From IMG/VR virus record IMGVR_UViG_3300032268_001605, positions 1-64,000 of that record: a DNA stretch of 64,000 bases; one strand, written 5' to 3'. Position 1 is the stretch's first letter. Every line of letters begins with the position of its first letter. The position numbers were made by a program, and so were the translations under genes. Under the pieces are notes generated by a model. It did not search any database. It was not told the origin of the DNA and worked only from the letters and a program-made list of their open reading frames with translations. This document shows positions 18,119 to 26,217 of this stretch, one piece after another. The DNA comes from a virus.

Positions 18119-18817
18119 TTAAAAATGTTTTATTATTTGTTTCCAACTTTCTTTTTCTAAATCGTCAGTTGGTTCTACTAACAGATAGGGACCGAAAACT
18201 ATATCAGTATGATTATAAGTTCTATAGTTCGAAGTATGTAAGTGTTTAGTAATTATCTTTCTACTTGGATTCTTTACATTATATCCAAGTTCGTGATAAA
18301 TAGCCACAATCCTATTGTCACATCCTGGTTTACCCATCAAGAAATTGCTTCTATCGTCAATTTTTATAGGAGTTTTGAATATCCAAGAATCCTGTGATAA
18401 CATACCCATAGTCCAGTTATTATCTCTATAAGGCCCATTAAAAAATCTCATGTACCATTGTTTATTCTCAGTGAATAAATCCCATCTCGTTAATGCTAAA
18501 AATTGATTTTCTAAGTTATAATTAACCAAGTTTCCTAGACTTTTATCGAAAATAATATCAGTATTACCAATAATACAAATCTCTTCTGGATAATTATTAT
18601 TACAATATTCAAATAAATACTTAAAAGTGGGTCTTTCTTTAAGATAAACAATCTCAATTTTTTCAGATTCGAAATCTAATTTTGAAATTTCGTCTGAAAT
18701 AAAAATTACTATTTTATCTATAGTTTCGCAATTTACGTTCTCTTTAATACAAGCTTTGTATTCAAAGTCTCTATTAGTATTACTTGATGTAAAATATTCA
18801 ATTAAAAGTATCATCAA
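18119..18817 (-). CDS. Putative GT-A-type glycosyltransferase
   Basis: 232 residues. IIGNTDIIFDKSL holds a DxD-like acidic motif, SQDSWIFKTPIK and GKPGCDNRIVAIYHELGYNVKNPS follow, and KHLHTSNYRTYN closes the domain. The DSWIF and PGCDNRI strings recur in uncharacterised glycosyltransferase-like proteins. As the most upstream gene of the run, it may begin the glycan operon transcript. Confidence 0.6.
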   Translation of the reverse strand: MMILLIEYFTSSNTNRDFEYKACIKENVNCETIDKIVIFISDEISKLDFESEKIEIVYLKERPTFKYLFEYCNNNYPEEICIIGNTDIIFDKSLGNLVNYNLENQFLALTRWDLFTENKQWYMRFFNGPYRDNNWTMGMLSQDSWIFKTPIKIDDRSNFLMGKPGCDNRIVAIYHELGYNVKNPSRKIITKHLHTSNYRTYNHTDIVFGPYLLVEPTDDLEKESWKQIIKHF

Positions 18818-18835
18818 TTTTAAGTCTCTTTATTC

Positions 18836-19795
18836 CTACTTATAAACAAATTTTTTTAATTGTTCATAAATATCTTCTTTTTGTTGCAAATAGTTAAATC
18901 TTATCAACTCAAAACCATTCACTTCACACCATTTATTTTTTATCTCATCTCTAACCTTCAATTTTTCGAACTCTTCCATACCACCAAACATCTCAACTGG
19001 CTTAAAATGTTGCATACCATCAAATTCAATACAGACATTAAAATCCGGTAAATAAAAATCAAATCTCAATTTAGATGATGAAATACAATCTTTTAAAGAT
19101 TTATTGTAAATATATTTTATTTCATTTCTATCAAAAAAATCAGCAATCAGTACCTCACCATACGACATCTGAGTTCTTTTATCAATTCCTAAAAAGTCGT
19201 TCCAATCTATCCATCCTTTGCCCACGTACAATTTTTCAGGTTTCTTTGTCATGCCTTTTGGTAAATCACGAAACTTTATTTTATACCATTGTTTTTGAAA
19301 TTTCAAATTTAAACTTCGTGAATATTCTCTAGCAATCTCAAAATCGACTAAGTTTTCTATTTGGTCAACTGAGTTATCTGTATCCAAAAAATGAACCCAA
19401 CCTTCCCATTCCTCCTTATAAACACTTCTCGGGTCGTATGGTATTTTTATGTCCAATTTAATAATGTCTTTGATTCTTCTAAAATAGTCAGATTTACTTA
19501 AGAAATTATATTGTCTAACTGCTTCTTTACATTCTTTATAAGAATAATATGTTCCATTATATTTTTTTTTATAGACTTCATCTCTCAAAAAGATAGACCA
19601 TCCTTCCCATATTTCTTTTGAGTAGAAGGCTGATGGATTATATGGTATATTTATACCATCTATGATGAAATTATTTGAAACATGAGAAAGATATTCATCC
19701 TTTTTACGGATATTATTTTCCCTCACATACCTCTTCAAGTCTTCATATTTTATGAATTTATCTCTATCTTTCACTACTTTTCTTTTGACCGACAT
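18836..19795 (-). CDS. Homing-type endonuclease: GW-repeat recognition region plus DUF559-like nuclease
   Basis: 319 residues. Three or more units ending EIWEGWSIFL, EEWEGWVHFL and KGWIDWNDFLG (about residues 60-210) look like a repeated DNA-recognition module. The C-terminal 110 residues are a PD-(D/E)XK nuclease of DUF559/Vsr-like type: FDFYLPDFNVCIEFDGMQH, then VRDEIKNKWCEVNGFELIRF. It lies between the glycan cluster and the last clp fragment and has its own TTTTTAATATATA motif 18 bp upstream. It is a free-standing mobile gene by architecture. Confidence 0.75.
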   Translation of the reverse strand: MSVKRKVVKDRDKFIKYEDLKRYVRENNIRKKDEYLSHVSNNFIIDGINIPYNPSAFYSKEIWEGWSIFLRDEVYKKKYNGTYYSYKECKEAVRQYNFLSKSDYFRRIKDIIKLDIKIPYDPRSVYKEEWEGWVHFLDTDNSVDQIENLVDFEIAREYSRSLNLKFQKQWYKIKFRDLPKGMTKKPEKLYVGKGWIDWNDFLGIDKRTQMSYGEVLIADFFDRNEIKYIYNKSLKDCISSSKLRFDFYLPDFNVCIEFDGMQHFKPVEMFGGMEEFEKLKVRDEIKNKWCEVNGFELIRFNYLQQKEDIYEQLKKFVYK

Positions 19796-19813
19796 ATCCC
19801 TACTTTTTATTTC

Positions 19814-19826
19814 TATATATTAAAAA
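19814..19826 (-). promoter_or_regulatory. TTTTTAATATATA motif, candidate phage promoter
   Basis: An exact copy, on the minus strand, 18 bp upstream of the ATG of the endonuclease at 18836-19795. It is one of seven exact copies found in the window in gene-proximal, correctly oriented positions. Confidence 0.55.
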
Positions 19827-19840
19827 GTATATAGTCTATA

Positions 19841-19870
19841 TAATAAAAAAGAGGATTAAAAATCCTCTTT
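19841..19870 (-). terminator. Intrinsic terminator after the C-terminal clp gene
   Basis: A 9-bp perfect stem (AAAGAGGAT / ATCCTCTTT) with a 5-nt loop, followed on the minus strand by a T-run. It lies 8 bp beyond the stop codon of the clp fragment. Confidence 0.8.
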
Positions 19871-19878
19871 ATCATAAC

Positions 19879-21114
19879 TTAATCTTCTTTTTTCTTTTTA
19901 GAAGTTACTTTTTTCTTTTTATCACTTTCTATTTTAGTTACATCATTTTCAGAATCATATGATATTTTAAATACTGTTCCAGTCGATGGACTTTCCAATA
20001 GTACATCAATTAAATTGTCGTCTATCCATTTTCTAATAGCTCTTTTCATTGGTCTTGCTCCATATTGTGGATCATATCCAACCTCTATTAGTTTTTCAAT
20101 CATTGTCTCATCGATTTCAGCGTTGAACCCCAATTCTTTTAGTCTATTGATTGATTTTTCCAATTCTAAAAATAAAATTTTACGAATATCATCTTTACTT
20201 AAATCATTAAAATAAATTATCTCTTCAATTCTATTTATGAACTCTGGTGCAAATTTCTTCTTCAATTCTTTTTCCAGAATCCCTTTTATTTGGTCTGTTC
20301 TGTCTTCAGTTTTATTTTTAGTAGCAAACCCTACACCAGTACCAAAATCCTTAACAACTCTTGTTCCGACATTTGAAGTCATTAGTATAATGCAATTCTT
20401 GAAAGATACTTTTCTACCATGAGTATCCGTCATGTGGCCATCATCAAATGCTTGTAAGAAAATATTATAAACATCCGAGTGAGCCTTTTCAACTTCATCC
20501 ATCAATAGTACACAATATGGTTTTCTTCTTATTACGTCAAGTAGATTACTATCATCATATCCAATATAACCGCTGGGCGAACCCAAAATCCTGTTTATCG
20601 AAATTTTTTCTGAATACTCAGACATATCAATTCTAATCATCGAATCCTCCGAATCGAAAAGATATTTTGCTAATTGTTTAGCTAATTCTGTATTATGTGA
20701 TAATATACCATTTGTGAAATATCTTTTTTTAGAGTTATCTACCAGTTGAAAGTCATACATATTTTCAACTCTATCCGTTTTGGTCACATCAATCACTATT
20801 GCGTAACCATCGTCTGTCTTGACCCTATCCCCAATTTCAAGATCCTTAACAAAAACCTCACTCATATCGTCATAGAATACAATATGATCGTCAGCACATT
20901 CTATTTCATATCCATTAGATAACTTTAAAGTCCAAACATCGTATGGAATAGTTTCATGTAAATATTTCAAATCCACAAAACCATCATCTGTTAAAATTTC
21001 ATATTCACTCAAATCATAAGTTTTGGTGAATTTTTTTTCTTCCTTTTTACTATAAACTTCCATGTTATTTATATTTTTTGATTTTATTATTCCTGCAATA
21101 GAAAGTTTATACAT
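19879..21114 (-). CDS. ClpC-like AAA+ unfoldase, C-terminal third, with N-terminal split-intein C-fragment
   Basis: Residues 1-141 (or from Met18 at 21063, which avoids overlapping the upstream nuclease gene) are an intein C-fragment: YEILTDDGFVDL, ADDHIVF (block B-like), then YDFQLVD and YFTNGILSHN (blocks F and G). Splicing joins Asn141 to Thr142, the start of extein TELAKQLAKYLF. The extein (270 aa) holds D2 Walker B VLLMDEVEKAHSDV, a ClpP-loop-like VGF in GTGVGFATK, the arginine-finger region FAPEFINRIEEI and sensor-2 YGARPMKRAI. The product is active only after trans-splicing to the protein of 22623-24218. Confidence 0.88.
   Translation of the reverse strand: MYKLSIAGIIKSKNINNMEVYSKKEEKKFTKTYDLSEYEILTDDGFVDLKYLHETIPYDVWTLKLSNGYEIECADDHIVFYDDMSEVFVKDLEIGDRVKTDDGYAIVIDVTKTDRVENMYDFQLVDNSKKRYFTNGILSHNTELAKQLAKYLFDSEDSMIRIDMSEYSEKISINRILGSPSGYIGYDDSNLLDVIRRKPYCVLLMDEVEKAHSDVYNIFLQAFDDGHMTDTHGRKVSFKNCIILMTSNVGTRVVKDFGTGVGFATKNKTEDRTDQIKGILEKELKKKFAPEFINRIEEIIYFNDLSKDDIRKILFLELEKSINRLKELGFNAEIDETMIEKLIEVGYDPQYGARPMKRAIRKWIDDNLIDVLLESPSTGTVFKISYDSENDVTKIESDKKKKVTSKKKKED
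20692..21114 (-). other. Split intein B, C-terminal fragment
   Basis: This encodes 124-141 residues ending in the canonical SHN with Thr as +1 residue. Its partner N-fragment is at 22626-22736. The short-N/long-C split and the ILTDDGF and TNGILSHN strings resemble the atypically split AceL-TerL class. Confidence 0.88.
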
Positions 21115-22607
21115 CTTTCTATTATTTTTTCTTTATTTTCAAATCCTTTATACCTGTACTCAGAATCCCATATTATCAAAACTTTATATCCTAATTCTTC
21201 AGCTAATTTTATCTTAATTTGATCTTTTAGCCAAATTTCTTTAGAAGTTATATTTTTTCTAAAAGGATGTGGATTATCATCTTCTTTGAATTTATCTGGA
21301 TTTGCATGGTACATATCACCGTTATATTCTATAATAAGTTTTTTATTTTCATCTACAAAATCATAAAAATAAAATCCTCCACTAGATTTAGGAATCTTGA
21401 ACTCACCACCATTCGTAGCATATTTAAAATCCCCTTTCAATCTATTTGAAATCTCGGTGAACATTTCTTGACTTATCTTTGAATAACCTATAAATATGTT
21501 ATCTTGATCTTTAAGTGAGTTTAACCACTTATCCGTTCGGTTATTAAACACCTCAATTCCTTTTTCATACCCAAATTTCTCTATACATTTTTCTTTACTG
21601 AATGTTGTCTGAGACTCTTTGACTTTTTTCTTAGAATCCTCTTCATTGTATCCTCTTTTTATCCAATAATCTAAATTAGAAGGCAGTAATCTACTTTTAG
21701 TATCTATGAATTTAGCAGCATGGCTTTGTCCTTTTGATATAATTGATTTTGCTTCTTCTTCTGTATGACCTTTAAGTGTCCAAAATTTAATATTTGATGG
21801 TGATAGACTAACTCTCTCTATTTGTTCTTCAGTATATCCTTTTTTTCTTAAAATTTCTTTATTTTTACCAGTTCTCTTACCTTTAAACTTTTTGGAATTT
21901 TCAGATTGTATTTCAAAGACTTTTTTGATCGAATCTTCTTCAGAATATCCTTTTCTCATCCAAAACTCTTTTGAAAATGCTCTTTTTACAGATTTCAGTT
22001 TGTTTTTGACTTTATTATATTCTTCTTCCGGTAAGAACGCAAACCATCTGTCATTTTTATTTCTAGTATTGTTCGAGTTACATTCATCATTAGAGCACTT
22101 TTTTATCAAATAAATAGGAGTATCTTGAATTTCAGATTTTTTTAAGATCAAATCTGATTCACAGAGTCTACAGTTTGGTTTCTCAATAGATTCAAATTTT
22201 ATTGTATTGAATAAGTATAAATTTGAATAGTCTTTATCATATTCATAGCTTTCAATTTTTGACTTCTCGTTATAGTTCAACAACTTTTCTTTAGAATTTT
22301 CGAAAATTTTTTCTGAATAATTTTTATATTCTATTTCAGAAAATCCCCTTTCGATCCAAAAGCTTAGTGAAAGTTTACTTGAAGAAGTAAAACCAAACTT
22401 AGATGGTAACCATCTTGTTAATCTTAAAAATGGAACATTAGAATCATCATTTATGAGCATCGAATAAATAGATATAATAGATGATTTTATTTTTTCATTA
22501 TCGAAATTTATGTTACTATAATCTTTTTTTAAAAAAACTATAAAATCATCTATTGTTGGAAATATATCTTTAGCAGGTATATTTTTTCTATTTATTGTTA
22601 AAGTCAT
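21087..22607 (-). CDS. Vsr-like homing endonuclease with repeated recognition modules
   Basis: 506 residues. About five imperfect repeats of the form FWIERGFSEIEYK, FWMRKGYSEEDSIKKV, ILRKKGYTEEQIERV, FWTLKGHTEEEAKSI and YWIKRGYNEEDSKKKV (residues about 80-330) look like a DNA-reading array; CRLCESDL and CSNDEC suggest one zinc site. The C-terminus is a Vsr-like nuclease: FVDENKKLIIEYNGDMYHANP, then SKEIWLKDQIKIKLAEELGY and VLIIWDSEYR. It sits exactly between the two halves of split intein B, as expected for an endonuclease that spreads a fractured gene. Confidence 0.85.
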   Translation of the reverse strand: MTLTINRKNIPAKDIFPTIDDFIVFLKKDYSNINFDNEKIKSSIISIYSMLINDDSNVPFLRLTRWLPSKFGFTSSSKLSLSFWIERGFSEIEYKNYSEKIFENSKEKLLNYNEKSKIESYEYDKDYSNLYLFNTIKFESIEKPNCRLCESDLILKKSEIQDTPIYLIKKCSNDECNSNNTRNKNDRWFAFLPEEEYNKVKNKLKSVKRAFSKEFWMRKGYSEEDSIKKVFEIQSENSKKFKGKRTGKNKEILRKKGYTEEQIERVSLSPSNIKFWTLKGHTEEEAKSIISKGQSHAAKFIDTKSRLLPSNLDYWIKRGYNEEDSKKKVKESQTTFSKEKCIEKFGYEKGIEVFNNRTDKWLNSLKDQDNIFIGYSKISQEMFTEISNRLKGDFKYATNGGEFKIPKSSGGFYFYDFVDENKKLIIEYNGDMYHANPDKFKEDDNPHPFRKNITSKEIWLKDQIKIKLAEELGYKVLIIWDSEYRYKGFENKEKIIERCINFLLQE

Positions 22608-22622
22608 ATCTAATCATACATT

Positions 22623-24218
22623 TTATTCGGCACCACCGGTGTCCGATAATGTATATATTAAATCTGAAATATTTACTTTTTCTACTTTTCCATTACTCTT
22701 ATTGCGAAGCGTTACAAATGAAGATTTACTTATACATTTTCCTGTTCCTGAATTTCCAATAAGCATCGCAACTAAACCAGGTTTATTCGGATCTTTCATA
22801 CCTACTCTTCCTCGCTGTATAGCCTTTACTACTTTCCTTACGGCTTCATCTTGCCCGATAACCTTTCCAGATAAGTTCTCAAACATCCTACTAAGTTTTT
22901 GATTTTCACCCTCACTAACCTTCTTTAAAGGTATACCACTCATCATAGATACAACTTCAGCTACTACTTCCTCAGAAACTACTTTCTTGTTGCCCTTTTG
23001 TTCTTCTTCCCATTTAAATCTAGCTTCATCTAAATTAGCAAGCAATTGTTTTTCAACATCTCTTAATTTTGCTGCTTCTTCATACTTTTGATTCCTTACA
23101 ACTTGAGTCTTTTTATCTTTAATTTCAAGTATTTTTTCCTCAATATCAAGAATCTCTTTCGGTACATTTACTTCAGAAATTTGTACTCTGGAACCAGATT
23201 CATCAAGAGCATCAATTGCTTTATCAGGTAAAAATCTATCTGGCAAATATCTACTTGTTAGTTTCACACATGCTTCAATTGCCTCTGGCGTATATTCTAC
23301 GTTGTGGTGAGACTCATATCTGTCTTTAATGTTAGTTAATATTTGTAAAGTATCTTCTTCGGTCGAGGGTTCAACAACTACCTTTTGGAATCTTCTCTCT
23401 AAGGCTCCATCTTTCTCAATATGTTTACGGTATTCGTCAAGTGTGGTAGCACCAATCATTTGAATTTCTCCTCTAGCCAATGCTGGTTTGATAATATTAG
23501 CAGCATCAAGAGAACCTGAAGCACCACCGGCTCCAATTATGGTATGAATCTCGTCAATGAATACAATTACATCAGGATTCTTCTCTAGTTCAGACATCAC
23601 TGCTTTGATTCTTTCTTCGAATTGACCACGATATTTAGTCCCAGCTACCATTGATGCCAAATCCAAAGAACAGATTCTTTTATTTAACAAATTTCTGGAA
23701 ACTTTTCTCTGTGTAATTTTTATAGCAAGAGATTCAGCAATACTTGATTTACCAGTATTGTGTGAGATGATATCATTTGAAATATAGGAATGTTCATCGG
23801 TTAAGACTTCTAAATCATATGTATCATCGATGTCGATAAATGATATAAATTCTACTTTAGATGACCCATCTGTTGTTTTAACCCAATCAGAATTCTTGAT
23901 ATTTTTAAGTCTTACCCACATATCACCATCTAACAACTCAATATTTTCGTTGATTTCATCGTCAGAATTCTTAGTGGTATCTATGAGAACTAAATGATCT
24001 TCTGATCCATTCAGAATTTTACCGTCGGATAATTCTAATTTGAATATTTTTTTGTTTAATTTTTTATAAACATCACCAATTTTTTGAAATCCACTAGGTG
24101 TAAGTATCTCGAATGTTCCCCCTTTCTCCTTAACATAGTTGAAAAAATCAACTATTCTTACTTTAGAAGGCTCTTGTAAATTGAACTCCAGATCTATATC
24201 AATTTTTTCTTCAATCAT
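22623..24218 (-). CDS. ClpC-like AAA+ unfoldase, middle third, flanked by two split-intein fragments
   Basis: 531 residues in three parts. Residues 1-154 are the C-fragment of intein A, with FEILTPSGFQKI, SEDHLVL and ISNDIISHN at the end. Residues 155-494 are extein: TGKSSIAESLA (rest of the D1 Walker A), YRGQFEERIK, Walker B VIVFIDEIHTIIGAG, TTLDEYRKHIEKDGALERRF, a short coiled-coil middle domain, and MLIGNSGTGK of the D2 Walker A. Residues 495-531 (starting CISKSSFVTLRN) are the N-fragment of intein B. Both splices must occur to make a Clp ATPase. Confidence 0.9.
   Translation of the reverse strand: MIEEKIDIDLEFNLQEPSKVRIVDFFNYVKEKGGTFEILTPSGFQKIGDVYKKLNKKIFKLELSDGKILNGSEDHLVLIDTTKNSDDEINENIELLDGDMWVRLKNIKNSDWVKTTDGSSKVEFISFIDIDDTYDLEVLTDEHSYISNDIISHNTGKSSIAESLAIKITQRKVSRNLLNKRICSLDLASMVAGTKYRGQFEERIKAVMSELEKNPDVIVFIDEIHTIIGAGGASGSLDAANIIKPALARGEIQMIGATTLDEYRKHIEKDGALERRFQKVVVEPSTEEDTLQILTNIKDRYESHHNVEYTPEAIEACVKLTSRYLPDRFLPDKAIDALDESGSRVQISEVNVPKEILDIEEKILEIKDKKTQVVRNQKYEEAAKLRDVEKQLLANLDEARFKWEEEQKGNKKVVSEEVVAEVVSMMSGIPLKKVSEGENQKLSRMFENLSGKVIGQDEAVRKVVKAIQRGRVGMKDPNKPGLVAMLIGNSGTGKCISKSSFVTLRNKSNGKVEKVNISDLIYTLSDTGGAE
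22626..22736 (-). other. Split intein B, N-terminal fragment (37 aa)
   Basis: Begins with the nucleophilic Cys directly after the D2 Walker A lysine (GNSGTGK). It runs CISKSSFVTLRNKSNG and ends at the stop codon. Splicing to the C-fragment at 20692-21114 restores GTGK-TELAK. Confidence 0.88.
23757..24218 (-). other. Split intein A, C-terminal fragment (154 aa)
   Basis: Ends SYISNDIISHN, with Thr as the +1 residue. Contains the block-B-like SEDHLVL and a strand GKILNG before it. Partner of the 24-aa N-fragment at 28096-28167. Confidence 0.88.
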
Positions 24219-24325
24219 ATATCTATTTTTTAATGTTTTTAATTATATACTTTTCCACAATAAAGTTGGAAAAAAAGAACTATATTTGGTTCCAGAAATA
24301 TAATATATATAAATAAAAGTATTAC

Positions 24326-26179
24326 ATGCCATCAAAGTTAACAAATGGGGAATTTATAGAAAAAGTTAAATTAAAACACGGTGATAAATGGGATTACTCA
24401 AAAGTAGACTATACTGGATCTAAAAATAAAGTTATAATTATTTGTAAAGAACATGGTGAGTTTACACAAACAGCATCAGATCATCTAGCTGGTTGTGGTT
24501 GTCCAAATTGCGATCCAACTAAAAGACTGACTGCAGACGAATTCATAAAAAAATCAGTAGTCATGCACGGTGATAGGTGGGACTATTCAAGAGTTAAATA
24601 TGGTAAAAATAACTACGATTTAGTAGAAATTCTTTGTAAAGAACACGGAATATTTCAGCAAAGGCCTTGGGCACATTTAAGGGGTCAAGGTTGTCCAAAA
24701 TGTGTTAATAATACAATAATGACAACACGTGAATTTATTGAAAGGTGTATAGAAAAACATGGCGATAGGTGGGATTATTCAATAACAGAATATATTGGTA
24801 GAAGAAGGGAGGTATCTATTATATGTAAAAATCACGGTATATTCAAACAAGAAGCTCGAGTTCATTTGGAGGGATTTGGTTGTAAAATGTGTAATAATTC
24901 GAGAATGGAACACTATCTATCGGTCAAATTGAGGGATATGAATGAGCCGTTCGAAACAAATAAAAAATTCAAAGATTGTAAAAATAAAAATCCATTACCA
25001 TTCGATTTTTATTTACCTCTTAGAAATATGTTAATTGAGTGTGACGGTATACAACACCGAGAGTCAATAGAATATTTCGGTGGGCAGGAGAGATTAGAAT
25101 ATCAAAAAAATAATGATAAAATCAAAAACAAATGGTCAGAAGAAAGGGGAATACAATTAATAAGACTTGATAACAATTTAGAAATAGATAATTTTATCAA
25201 ATCTTTACAAACAAAAAAATTAGTATTTGATAAATCTGTTTTGAAGGATTTGAAAGAAAATAGAACAAACCCAAAAAAGAAAGCAGATGGATATTTGAGA
25301 GAAACTGACTTTAACTGGTTGAATAGTGGAGCGATTCATAAAGAAATCGACATGTATATTAGTGGACTTAGAGTAAATTTTTCTACCAACTTTACTTTCA
25401 AATCAGAAAATATCAATTGGATAGTAAACAATAATTATATAATTCTAATTGACAATTTTAAAGATTCTGAGATAAATAGAAACAAAAATTGGTTAGTTAT
25501 TTTAAAGAATGAATTGGAAAGTTTAAATAAAAATTTAATTGTAATTTATCCCGAAGATTGGATTTTAAATAAAGAAATAACCAAAAGTAGACTGAGAAAT
25601 ATACTTAATTTGAACCAAATTAAAATTGGAGCAAGAGAATGTCAAATAATAATACCCCAGAATAAATCAGTTTCTAAATTTTTAATTGATAATCATATTC
25701 AAGGGCACGTTAATGGAAGTATAAAAATTGCATTGACATATAATGATGAAATAGTTAGCCTAATGACGTTCGGTAAACTTAGAAGAAATTTAGGAAATAC
25801 ATCTAAATTAGATTCCTATGAACTACTAAGATTTTGCAATAAGAAAAACTACTCTGTTATTGGGTCAGCAAGTAAATTAATGAGTTTCTTTAAGAAACAA
25901 TATTCCCCAAAATACATACTTTCGTATGCTGATAGATGTTGGACAAGTATTAATAAAAATATTTATAAAGAATTAGGTATGGATTTGGTTAGTAAAACAC
26001 CTCCATCTTATTCTTATCTAGTCGGAGAAAAAAAATATGATAGATTCAGATACAGAAAAGATAAATTGATAGAATTTGGATATGACAAAGATAAATGGAC
26101 AGAAAGAAGTATATGTTCTTCTAATTTAGTATTTAAAATATTCGATGCTGGTTGCTTAAAATATGAAATGAATTTGTAA
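24326..26179 (+). CDS. Modular homing-type endonuclease with zinc-ribbon repeats, DUF559-like nuclease and conserved C-terminal domain
   Basis: 617 residues. Three about 60-residue repeats (for example KHGDKWDYSKVDYTG, then IICKEHGEF and GCGCPNC) carry Cys/His pairs and look like recognition units. Next is a DUF559-like nuclease: FDFYLPLRNMLIECDGIQH and KNKWSEERGIQLIRL. Residues about 330-430 (EIDMYISGLRVNF to VIYPEDWILNKEI) match the EDxHD nuclease region of the 49984 protein but have lost its catalytic residues. The C-terminus (ARECQI to SYADRCW) is shared with three other window proteins. It lies between the halves of split intein A. Confidence 0.8.
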   Translation: MPSKLTNGEFIEKVKLKHGDKWDYSKVDYTGSKNKVIIICKEHGEFTQTASDHLAGCGCPNCDPTKRLTADEFIKKSVVMHGDRWDYSRVKYGKNNYDLVEILCKEHGIFQQRPWAHLRGQGCPKCVNNTIMTTREFIERCIEKHGDRWDYSITEYIGRRREVSIICKNHGIFKQEARVHLEGFGCKMCNNSRMEHYLSVKLRDMNEPFETNKKFKDCKNKNPLPFDFYLPLRNMLIECDGIQHRESIEYFGGQERLEYQKNNDKIKNKWSEERGIQLIRLDNNLEIDNFIKSLQTKKLVFDKSVLKDLKENRTNPKKKADGYLRETDFNWLNSGAIHKEIDMYISGLRVNFSTNFTFKSENINWIVNNNYIILIDNFKDSEINRNKNWLVILKNELESLNKNLIVIYPEDWILNKEITKSRLRNILNLNQIKIGARECQIIIPQNKSVSKFLIDNHIQGHVNGSIKIALTYNDEIVSLMTFGKLRRNLGNTSKLDSYELLRFCNKKNYSVIGSASKLMSFFKKQYSPKYILSYADRCWTSINKNIYKELGMDLVSKTPPSYSYLVGEKKYDRFRYRKDKLIEFGYDKDKWTERSICSSNLVFKIFDAGCLKYEMNL

Positions 26180-26217
26180 AAAAAAAGAGGTGTAGATTAA
26201 TCTACATCTCTTTTTTT
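26178..26217. terminator. Bidirectional terminator between convergent nuclease genes
   Basis: An 11-bp stem (GAGGTGTAGAT / ATCTACATCTC, one G-U pair) with an A-run on the left and a T-run on the right. It serves the plus gene ending at 26179 and the minus gene ending at 26197. Confidence 0.85.
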
